In this document: positions 13,401 to 21,120 of the stretch, one piece after another | Layout: each line of letters starts with the position of its first letter | Numbering within the stretch: the stretch's first letter is position 1 | Assembly: GCA_000711775.1 (NCBI GenBank) | Contig: ARYC01017122.1 | Span: 62,001 to 126,000, forward strand | Source: Oxytricha trifallax | Taxonomy: Eukaryota > Ciliophora > Spirotrichea > Sporadotrichida > Oxytrichidae | DNA: 64,000 nucleotides | Direction: 5' to 3' | Position numbers and translations under genes: made by a program | The notes under the pieces: model-generated | The model's input: only the letters and a program-made list of their open reading frames with translations | Databases searched by the model: none | Told to the model about the DNA's origin: nothing

Positions 13401-15009
13401 TGCAGAAAAATACTCTCACGTTTTGTTCGAATAAATGAGGGTGTCGCTACAGAATGAAATTTATGTTACTCGTAATTCATTATTGAAGTTTTTATTGATA
13501 TTAACACATTGATGTATTAAACATAGAAATTTATGATTAAAATAGAAGATAATTATATAAGCAAATTTCTCTATGAAATAAAATAAATTAACAATATTTG
13601 TATTACAAAAAATAATAGTAGGATGTCGTATGATTTTTTAGCATTTGAAATTAAATACTTTATTTAGAAGCATGAATTCCAAGATAAATATCATGCAATT
13701 CTTTAGATTATTATAAATTTAAAATGTTACGAAGAGCAACATATTAAATTTCAGCTTCAGTAGACAACAAAGTAATGAGTGGTGCACTAAGCTTCTTGAT
13801 AATACCCTTGAGCAAGTCTTAAGTGCTGACATTATTCATGAATTTAAGGACAGCCTTAACTGCTGAGAGAATAACAGCTGGGTTGTTGTGAGTAAGCATT
13901 GGCAATACTCTCTCAATTATGTTTTCACTTTCTTTTGAGTCACTGGTTTCATAACTTGATGCTATTCCTTCAAGAATGTAGATCTTTCCCCATTCTAAAG
14001 AATATTAATTATAAATGGAGAATGTTGACTTTAGAGAATTAGAATTTGGAATATGGAAAATCAATTCTATATATAAATATTGTAAATATTATATTCATTA
14101 GCGTCATTTAAGGCGACAAGTATCTTATTCAAGCCTTAATCAGTCTTGAGGCGTAGATAATTTTTGCCACTTGCTCTTGAAATTTCTAATAATGATGCTA
14201 CAGCATTAGCTACCACTACAGCATTCAAATAACATGCAATTTAATTACAAAGTGATATTTACTTTGATCAATCATAACAATTACTATAAGAAAGAATTTA
14301 GATTACCATCATAAAGCATTTGTTAAAGAATCTTGATTAATGAGTGATCCTTAACTAATCTTGGACTTGTTTGGAAAAGCTTTGCTACTCCAATTGCTGC
14401 TGTTTTCTTGACAAAACTTATATAGTTAAACAATTTATCTATTATTTGATAATAATTGACATATGGATCAGTATCATTTAATCTCTCTTTGAGGTACTCA
14501 CATAAGTGGTCAGTGATGCGTTCTACACGGATGCATCCCATAGTTCTAACAGACAGAGCTCTCATCATGGGACTAGTCATGTCTCTGGAATCTTTTTGAA
14601 AGGAGTTTACTGCCATGATTGTTAAGTCAGGCTTTACTTTTGCGTAGTTATTGTCAAATTTTACATTAAATAATTTTATGATTTATTATCATTAATTTAG
14701 ATGTGAACATTAATCTTGAAAATAAAAAATCTTGTAAAAATAAGTAACCATCATTTTAATAATCTTTAATTTGTTAAATTCCTTACGAATAATAATGATG
14801 TATAGATAGACAAGTTTCTTGAGTTCCATCTGCGTGGTCTCCATACATTTAACCATATGTGGGAAGAGGGAGCTTACATCCTTGCCTATTGTCATCATTG
14901 CAATTACTTATTTAGCTGCCTCTCTTTTCTCCTCTGGCTTCAATGAATTCAATTCGTGCTGGAGCTCAGCGAGCTCACTGCTTTTCATGTTCTAGAAATA
15001 ATTTGCCAT
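10461..15009 (-). CDS. AP-1/AP-2 complex beta-adaptin, cut by 16 IESs
   Basis: This is the large subunit of a clathrin adaptor complex; it acts at the trans-Golgi/endosome or plasma membrane. The ATG is at 15009 and the TGA at 10463-10461. Removing 16 IESs (1,465 nt in total) leaves 3,084 nt, exactly 1,027 codons plus stop, and no intron is needed. The N-terminal trunk matches the family closely: [77 protein letters not shown], and [20 protein letters not shown] Lys-rich hinge (about [20 protein letters not shown]) is followed by [11 protein letters not shown], a possible clathrin-box-like acidic/hydrophobic motif. The C-terminal appendage reads [13 protein letters not shown], then DLFYFS, and ends [13 protein letters not shown]-1 and AP-2 beta cannot be told apart here; many protists have a shared subunit. 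Confidence 0.93.
10685..10813 (-). other. Beta-adaptin IES 16, pointer AGAATGG
   Basis: This 129-nt IES has pointers at 10807-10813 and 10678-10684. The join gives [15 protein letters not shown]. Confidence 0.92.
11027..11138 (-). other. Beta-adaptin IES 15, pointer AGAGTT
   Basis: This 112-nt IES has pointers at 11133-11138 and 11021-11026. The join gives [14 protein letters not shown]. Confidence 0.9.
11292..11354 (-). other. Beta-adaptin IES 14, pointer TTGGTAT
   Basis: This 63-nt IES has pointers at 11348-11354 and 11285-11291. The join gives [13 protein letters not shown]. Confidence 0.92.
11552..11586 (-). other. Beta-adaptin IES 13, pointer AACT
   Basis: This 35-nt IES has pointers at 11583-11586 and 11548-11551. 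The join gives [15 protein letters not shown]. Confidence 0.85.
11778..11809 (-). other. Beta-adaptin IES 12, pointer AATAAT
   Basis: This 32-nt IES has pointers at 11804-11809 and 11772-11777. The join gives [14 protein letters not shown]. Confidence 0.88.
11911..12008 (-). other. Beta-adaptin IES 11, pointer AACAG
   Basis: This 98-nt IES has pointers at 12004-12008 and 11906-11910. The join gives [15 protein letters not shown]. Confidence 0.88.
12188..12278 (-). other. Beta-adaptin IES 10, pointer AGATTCTA
   Basis: This 91-nt IES has pointers at 12271-12278 and 12180-12187. The join gives [12 protein letters not shown]. With 8 bp it is the longest pointer in the gene. Confidence 0.9.
12390..12459 (-). 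other. Beta-adaptin IES 9, pointer TATT
   Basis: This 70-nt IES has pointers at 12456-12459 and 12386-12389. The join gives [15 protein letters not shown]. Confidence 0.9.
12629..12687 (-). other. Beta-adaptin IES 8, pointer CTGAT
   Basis: This 59-nt IES has pointers at 12683-12687 and 12624-12628. The join gives [15 protein letters not shown]. Confidence 0.92.
12961..13055 (-). other. Beta-adaptin IES 7, pointer AATCTTT
   Basis: This 95-nt IES has pointers at 13049-13055 and 12954-12960. The join gives [15 protein letters not shown]. Confidence 0.92.
13231..13278 (-). other. Beta-adaptin IES 6, pointer GAATTA
   Basis: This 48-nt IES has pointers at 13273-13278 and 13225-13230. The join gives [14 protein letters not shown]. 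Confidence 0.92.
13470..13730 (-). other. Beta-adaptin IES 5, pointer GTAACAT
   Basis: This 261-nt IES is the largest in the gene. Pointers are at 13724-13730 and 13463-13469. The join gives ALRNINFILQRHP. Confidence 0.92.
13996..14096 (-). other. Beta-adaptin IES 4, pointer GAAT
   Basis: This 101-nt IES has pointers at 14093-14096 and 13992-13995. The join gives [13 protein letters not shown]. Confidence 0.9.
14226..14304 (-). other. Beta-adaptin IES 3, pointer AAT
   Basis: This 79-nt IES has pointers at 14302-14304 and 14223-14225. The join gives [13 protein letters not shown]. Confidence 0.85.
14414..14461 (-). other. Beta-adaptin IES 2, pointer TGTCAA
   Basis: This 48-nt IES has pointers at 14456-14461 and 14408-14413. 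The join gives DPYVKKTAA. The IES is open in frame, so gene finders read through it. Confidence 0.92.
14651..14794 (-). other. Beta-adaptin IES 1, pointer TA
   Basis: This 144-nt IES has pointers at 14793-14794 and 14649-14650. The join gives VYLYIINYAKVK. It is the shortest pointer in the gene. Confidence 0.75.
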
Positions 15010-15520
15010 GTTTATTCTAATGTATTTTAGTTGTGTTTGATTAGTGGGTAAAGTGAGTTGATTAAGGGGTTTTGGGGATAGTTAGCTTTTTAAAAATGGC
15101 TGACTAAGATATATTAATTTATAATTTCTAAATTCAAATTATTCTACTTTTATTCCTATATCAATAACTTTCTTTAATAAAAACAATTATAACTATTATT
15201 GCTTTTAATATCAAACATTTATATTTAACATTTAATTTATAAAACTAATTTTATAAATTAATTTTGAAAGCAATAAAAATGTTTTTATTATTAAATATTA
15301 ATTGTATCAAAGGTAAATTGGAAATTATTTTTATTCAACTAAATTACTTTTTAAAAAATAGGAAAATTACTAATAGTATTTAATTAAAACAAGTTGTAAG
15401 CATGTAAAATATAAATTAATGTAATAAATTTAAATTTATTTAATTTACCATTTTCTTAACTTTCTACATAAACGATTAAATATTGAATAAATTTTAAATC
15501 AAAAATTAAGAATTAAGATA
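15010..15520. other. AT-rich gene-free stretch
   Basis: This is the upstream flank of the beta-adaptin gene, with A/T-rich sequence throughout. I see no repeat or coding signal. Confidence 0.5.
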
Positions 15521-15524
15521 CTAA

Positions 15525-15715
15525 GATTTAATATTATTGTGTCTGATGGTTAAGATAGAGTACCGATACAAGTGCTTGAGGAAATAGCTGCAGATACCAA
15601 ATTGATGAATAAATTAGACTTTAGAGGGATTTTACAAGGAAATTGCAGTGGAGGGATACCTATTTTACAAGCCATTTATAATTGCAATAATAAAGGGAAT
15701 AAGTTGATATGTATG
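15525..15715 (+). CDS. Isolated MDS, chitin-synthase-like glycosyltransferase fragment
   Basis: The plus strand reads FNIIVSDGQDRVPIQVLEE, then LDFRGILQGNCSGGIPILQ, then IYNCNNKGNKLICMDSLVS, with TAA as Gln. The IIVSDGQ.RV.....LE pattern and the following P.LQ.I.....NKGNK block resemble the catalytic core of chitin synthases (VSDGR.KI followed by PLQ..FCLKEKN.KK). Only about 60 codons are present. The fragment ends where the left arm of the foldback at 15.7 kb begins, and no neighbouring exon on the same strand was recognised. It is probably one MDS of a gene whose other MDSs lie elsewhere, or a remnant. The family call is tentative. Confidence 0.38.
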
Positions 15716-15916
15716 GATTCTTTAGTGTCTTATTTAATGGATCATCTTCCTCGTCATTATCTTATTTTTCTGGGTTATAAATATAAAAATCAATCGCGTT
15801 AAGCTCTTGATCTTACCGACGTCAAAAATAGCAAAGACCAAATATGCAGTAGATGAACCTCGTCCGCATACTTTAATTCTGTCTTGTTGGAGATGCTGTG
15901 ATACCTAGAGACTCCA
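15705..15916 (-). CDS. Coding-like left arm of foldback 1
   Basis: This is the minus-strand reading beginning WSLQVSQHLQQD and related to the arm at 16,140-16,345. Compared with that arm, one change is synonymous (GGT versus GGG in DVGK) and two change residues (I/V and K/E). No known family was recognised. It may be an MDS of a multicopy gene in inverted duplicate. Confidence 0.4.
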
Positions 15917-16139
15917 TGATGTTTAGCCCAAATTTTAGAATTAAGAGATGTTTACTAATAAAACTTAACAAATTTAAAAAAATTTAATTTTAACAATCAG
16001 AAATTAAAGTTCCTGCTTTAAGTTTATATTTATAAAGAAAAGTAATGAGAGAAGCCTTATTATTTTTATACTAATAATTATTAAATTTTTTGAGTTATAT
16101 TAAGTAAACATCTCTTAATTCTAAAATTTGGGCTAATCA

Positions 16140-16345
16140 TGGAGTCTCTAGGTATCACAGCATCTCCAACAAGACAGAATTAAAGTATGCGGACGAGGTT
16201 CATCTACTGCATATTTGGTCTTTGCTATTTTTGACGTCGGGAAGATCAAGAGCTTAACGCGATTGATTTTTGTATTTATAACCCAGAAAAATAAGATAAT
16301 GACGAGGGAGATGATCCATGAATTAAGTCATTAAAGACTACATAC
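16140..16345 (+). CDS. Coding-like right arm of foldback 1
   Basis: This is the plus-strand mirror of 15,705-15,916, reading WSLQVSQHLQQD and then GRGSSTAYLVFAIFDVG. No start codon is required if it is an MDS. Function unknown. Confidence 0.4.
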
Positions 16346-16350
16346 TTTAC

Positions 16351-18190
16351 ACTTGATCTTAATCATCATTCTTATTTCAACTTATTCCTTTATTATTAAA
16401 AATATAATATTAATTTGAATTTTTTGAATATTCTATTAAGAAATTGCAGATTTAATAATATATTTAAAATTTACCATTTAAAAAAATACAATTGTAATAA
16501 TTATAAGCCATGTGCGATAAATTGAATGGGACAATGGTGTAATGCATAGACGTAGAGTAACTAAAGGAAGAATTCATGAATTTAGTTCCTAATGTTTATG
16601 AATGAACCTAAAATCAATTGTTTACAGCAATTACACATATTTATGCATTAAATATTTCAATATTAATGCTTTTTTTATTTCATTAAATTTAAATACTTAA
16701 TTTTTTAATTTAGTTTACTAAAATACATTTTCTTGAATTTCACATTAATTAATCTTAAAATAATTATTTTATTAATTTATATTCGGTATTTAAAAAAAGT
16801 AGATATGGACATGTAAATGAGTTTATTTTAATTACAATATATATATATATGGTTGGTATATCCAAAGGAAAGTTTCATAACATAATTTTTAATTATCTAT
16901 AAATTAAAAATAATAAAAAGAAAGAGTTAAACATGCTTTATTTTAGTATAATTTAATAGTAAATTAAAGTATTATGAAAAAAGTTATACACATTCACATT
17001 AAATGTAAATATAATAAAATTGAAGCTTAAGAAAGAAGGTAAAACTGATTATGAATAATGAACTGATAAATTTAAGAATTAGGAAAAATATATAACAACC
17101 AATAATTTCAACTTTAATATTTTGACAATGAAGATACCTCGAAATTCATGAATTTTAAGTAGCGATAATGTATATGTTTTTTTTCAAAAGATTATAGAAC
17201 TGAGTTACCTACAGCGAAAGTATGGTATAACATTCTCAGCCATCGTGTAACAGGTAAGAATTTAACTACCCCTCCTATTAACAAAGTTTATTTTTAATAA
17301 CCTTGTTTTTATATCTAGAATTTTTCCGCTATGACATCTTTATCATACAATATAATAGAGTGAAAAAAAGATTTTGTATTTCCTCTAAATATTTGTCATC
17401 ATGACTGTGATATCAATGATTGTCTTCATTACAATATATATTCCAAGTACTATCTAGTTGACTTATTCTGATAAGTTTGAGAATTAAACTAAAATAATAA
17501 TATTTTTTGTATTAAAAATTTCAATTCTTAAAAAGTAACTACATTCTATATGAGCTAATTTCATTTTCTATAAAGTTCATTAAATTGAATATCTTTGTTC
17601 AATTCAAAAAATATTTAATTAAAAATATATTGAATTCAATAAATCTTTTGTGAATAAAATTAATGGTAAGAGAATTTGCCACATTTAAAGAAATAGGTTC
17701 ATTCATATTATTTTAAATTAAATAGACTTTAATTTGTGATACTAATTATAATGAATGCCTAAAATTTATTAAGTTTCACATTAAATAAAGTTGAGACTGA
17801 TCGTTCAAAGGGTAAATTACGTTAGTATTGCAATTAATTAAGCTCACTTAATTTTAGATATTACGAATAAATTTAAGTCTTTAAATTTATTATATTTACT
17901 TGCCAATAATTATAATTGCTAAATATTTTTATTGAATCATTTCAAAGAATTTATTAAATTCTTGAACATATTCTTTTTTTTTTAAAATAGAGCAAGTAAA
18001 GATATTAAAAATAATTCGACATTTTAAAAACACAAAAAAATACCATAATTAATGATACTAAATAAATATATTTAATCTAAACCATCAGTCATAAAGCAAA
18101 CAACGAATTTGTCATAATTGTCAATATATTTGTTCATACATTAACCAAATAAACTATTATAATTTTTTGATGCTATATTTCTAATGAGAA
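16351..18190. other. AT-rich stretch with two short coding-like islands
   Basis: This is mostly A/T-rich DNA. An island at about 16,505-16,615 reads on the plus strand CDKLNGTMVQCIDVEQLKEE and ends in TGA; the minus strand is also open there. A second island at about 17,195-17,265 reads plus IIELSYLQRKYGITFSAIV, and the minus strand is again open. Strand and gene cannot be decided. They may be MDSs of the large GTPase gene's 3' end or of another gene. Confidence 0.3.
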
Positions 18191-18194
18191 TTTA

Positions 18195-18900
18195 ATCATG
18201 AAATCTGAAACATATACTATGACCTAAACGCTTCCCAAAAAATAAACTGGAATGCATTGTTTTTATATAAAAATTAAAGAGACTAGTATGAATTAAGTTT
18301 TTCAAAGACCGTATTAACCACATTACTTTTTCTAAATATTGTAGGAATACATTTGATTTGGGAAAATACTTATAAATAATAAATTAAATAATAAAAATCG
18401 TGGCAGTTAACTTTCTTGAAACCTAGACAATATTGTACTTGTTTGATAGAATATTTAAATTTAGCTGGACTTTGCTATCGGCTGTACCCCTCTATCTTAT
18501 TCAGGAAGCGAGATAACTCGACTTTAATTTGAGCATTAAATAAACTAAAAAAAAACACCAAAGATTAAAGTCGAGTTATCTCGCTTCCTGAATAAGATAG
18601 AGGGGTACAGCCGATAGCAAAGTCCAGCTAAATTTAAATATTCTATCAAACAAGTACAATATTGTCTAGGTTTCAAGAAAGTTAACTGCCACGATTTTTA
18701 TTATTTAATTTATTATTTATAAGTATTTTCCCAAATCAAATGTATTCCTACAATATTTAGAAAAAGTAATGTGGTTAATACGGTCTTTGAAAAACTTAAT
18801 TCATACTAGTCTCTTTAATTTTTATATAAAAACAATGCTTTCCAGTTTATTTTTTGGGAAACGTTTAGGTCATAGTATATGTTTCAGATTTCTTGATTCA
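18195..18900. repeat. Foldback element 2, carrying a MITE-type unit
   Basis: The arms are about 18,195-18,545 and 18,560-18,900, nearly perfect and separated by a short A-rich centre near 18,550. Inside sits the terminal sequence GTAGGAATACATTTGA (18,343) and its inverse ending 18,753, which recurs in the MITE-like units at 22.5, 51.7 and 52.2 kb. The unit resembles a head-to-head duplicate of that MITE. Confidence 0.85.
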
Positions 18901-19188
18901 AAACTATTTGCAATTAAAATGATTGATATATTGATTTTCACCAAGATAATTAAAACCCCATGATTTTTTTAAGAATTAAGAAAGGGGGTTATTTATAAAT
19001 AATCAAGAATTTAATTATTATTGGCGTAATATTTTGATGATTAGCCCAATTATTAAAACTATTGGCTCGAATAATTTTCTATATAAATTAAACCAATCAG
19101 GGTGCGTAAAGTGAAGATAACGATTTGAATATGAAAATTAGAAATTAATCAAGATTTATAGTATAAGTTAGGTCTTCAGCTTTTTTTA

Positions 19189-19395
19189 CTGTCTTAATTC
19201 CTCTCCATTTGCAGTATTTCCATCATCACATTTTTCATAGCTTGTACTGTTCAGAATCATGAAGACTATTCGCATATGATACTTAGCATTCCTACTGTCA
19301 ACGAGAACTACTTTTTAGGTGCTACTGCTGAAGCCGCCGCCATAGCTAGCCTCAAAGCTGTCTTGCTGGAGATCCTTGTTCAGTGAGAGACTCCA
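19189..19395 (-). CDS. Coding left arm of foldback 3 (cysteine-motif surface-protein-like)
   Basis: There are 69 codons in minus orientation: WSLSLNKDLQQDSFEASYGG, then GFSSSTQKVVLVDSRNAKYH, then MRIVFMILNSTSYEKCDDG and NTANGEELRQ. The CDDGNTANG piece resembles cysteine-rich repeats of ciliate surface proteins (C.DGN..NGDGC); this is a weak link. It differs from the right arm at two bases only, and both are silent in this frame. Confidence 0.5.
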
Positions 19396-19627
19396 TTATG
19401 TTTAGTAGAAATTTAATCATTTTCAGAGATTTAATAAATTAAATTAGGGCAAGTTTGAATTAATATATTTAAGCCTAAAATTAATTAAAACATCTCTATA
19501 AAAATTCTTTATAGATTAAACCTATTAGTATGATTTAAATGTCTCAAACATTAAAACTTAAAAAGTTTTAATTGCCCTAATTTAATTTAGTAATCTCTGA
19601 AAATGATTAAATTTCTACTAAACATAA

Positions 19628-19834
19628 TGGAGTCTCTCACTGAACAAGGATCTCCAGCAAGACAGCTTTGAAGCTAGCTATGGCGGTGGCTTCAGCAGTA
19701 GCACCTAAAAAGTAGTTCTCGTTGACAGTAGGAATGCTAAGTATCATATGCGAATAGTCTTCATGATTCTGAACAGTACAAGCTATGAAAAATGTGATGA
19801 TGGAAATACTGCAAATGGAGAGGAATTAAGACAG
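19628..19834 (+). CDS. Coding right arm of foldback 3
   Basis: These 69 codons are identical in protein to 19,189-19,395. GAA replaces GAG and GGT replaces GGC. It shares the motif WSL.....LQQD with the arms of foldback 1. It is likely an MDS-like coding piece in inverted duplicate. The function is not recognised beyond the CDDGN motif. Confidence 0.5.
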
Positions 19835-20030
19835 TAAAAAAAGCTGAAGACCTAACTTATACTATAAATCTTGATTAATTTCTAATTTTCATATTCAAAT
19901 CGTTATCTTCACTTTATATTTATTTTTACGCTAATTTTAATTGATTTTGGCCAATAATAATTAAATTCTTAATTATTTATAAATACCCCTATATTTTAAT
20001 TCTTTTTAAAAAAATCATGGGGTTTTACTT

Positions 20031-21054
20031 ATAAAGGCAAATATTAATTTGTTAAATTAAATCATAAAACATAGATATATTTAAAGAATAAGTAAGAAAA
20101 CATAATCAAGTATTATCTTGAAATTGAAATAAGTAAAATAATTTTTCATTATTGATATATTTCACTTTTTTTAAAAAAAATTGTTTGTAATAATTTTATA
20201 TATAATATTTTTCTATTCAACTATTTCAGTATTTAACATTTTTTTTATCTATTAATGATAGGTAAATAATTTTTACAATACATATTCTTTAAGGTACTAA
20301 ACTTATATGAGATGAGTTTATATATAAAAAAATAAAATTGAAAATTTAATTGTAGTCTCTGTCTATGATAATATTCATAAAAATTACATGTGTTATTATA
20401 AAAATATTTTTTTTTCATTTACAAAGCTTTTTTAGTTTTATATTAGTAAAAGGAAAATGCAATTAAGTTATGGAATGAATTATAAAAATATATTCAATAC
20501 TTAGATACAGGTTATTGAAGTTTGTGTATTATTAAAATAGGAAATGTAAGTTATTAATTGAGTATCTATCATTTATTATTATATTTAATTATTCTATGAA
20601 TGTAATAACTGATTTGTTTTTATATATAGATCTATCTAAGAAAATATTTTAAAATACTTTATTTTTAAGGATCCAGTTGTAAGTAGGCAACGAAATTCTA
20701 ATATTTGCAAGGAAAAAAAAAATCTAATTCAAAATATCAATAGATGATATTAGGCTTATCCAATAAAAAGTGTAAGAAAAATAATATTAATTTTTGGCAT
20801 AAAATTTCTTCTATCATTAATTACAATGATTTTATAGAAAAAATTTTCGTAAATTATATAAAATCAAAATTCACTTAAAATAATCAAATATGGAAAACTT
20901 TTACAGCAAAAATTTATAATTATTATTATCAATTTTTATTCCTAAAACTTTTATAATAAATTCACAATTATTACTTAATATCCTATTATCAAATTCATAA
21001 ATTAAATGAGATATTGGGTTATTTCTTCATTTTATTATTTAATATAATTAAAAT
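20031..21054. other. AT-rich stretch, no confident gene
   Basis: This has strong A/T composition and poly-A/T runs. A slightly richer island at about 20,665-20,715 is open on both strands but has no recognisable content. Confidence 0.4.
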
Positions 21055-21120
21055 TTCTTCATGTATTTAAGTGGTTCTGCAAAATCATTTCCTCCATCAA
21101 CAAATTAATGTTTTGCATTT
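21055..21120 (-). CDS. VLIG-vWA gene, MDS 22: vWA GG-D-F motif (approximate)
   Basis: This reads AKHQFVDGGNDFAEPLKYM. It matches the F.GGTDF..AL segment of vWA domains, where the Thr before Asp is a MIDAS ligand. Here the residue is Asn. Further 3' MDSs were not found with confidence. Confidence 0.65.

Larger units (their letters stand above)
15700..16350. repeat. Foldback element 1 (long inverted repeat with coding-like arms)
   Basis: The left arm is about 15,700-15,965 and the right arm about 16,105-16,350, with a ~140-bp AT-rich spacer. The arms are nearly identical, with a 3-nt in-frame deletion in the right arm (CATGAT versus CATGATGTT) and a few substitutions. Read outward from the spacer, each arm is open for about 65 codons: SWSLQVSQHLQQDRIKV, CGRGSSTAYLVFAIFDVG, KIKSLTRLIFVFITQ, KNKIMTREMIHEL. 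The start of this reading matches that of the arms of the foldback at 18.95-20.03 kb. Confidence 0.85.
18952..20030. repeat. Foldback element 3 with AAAACCCC termini and coding arms
   Basis: This is an inverted-repeat element of about 1.08 kb. Its outer ends read AAAACCCCATGATTTTTTTA and the exact inverse. AAAACCCC equals one unit of the hypotrich telomere repeat, a feature also known at the ends of hypotrich TBE transposons. The inner arms (19,150-19,440 and 19,590-19,880) are nearly identical and protein-coding in outward reading. No transposase is present and no clear target duplication is visible. Confidence 0.85.

Noticed and set aside
14414..14461. Reading the 48-nt segment in beta-adaptin as coding or as an intron
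   Set aside because: It is open in frame but breaks the invariant DPYV-KKTA join. A GT..AG removal leaves an extra residue, while the TGTCAA pointer gives a perfect join.
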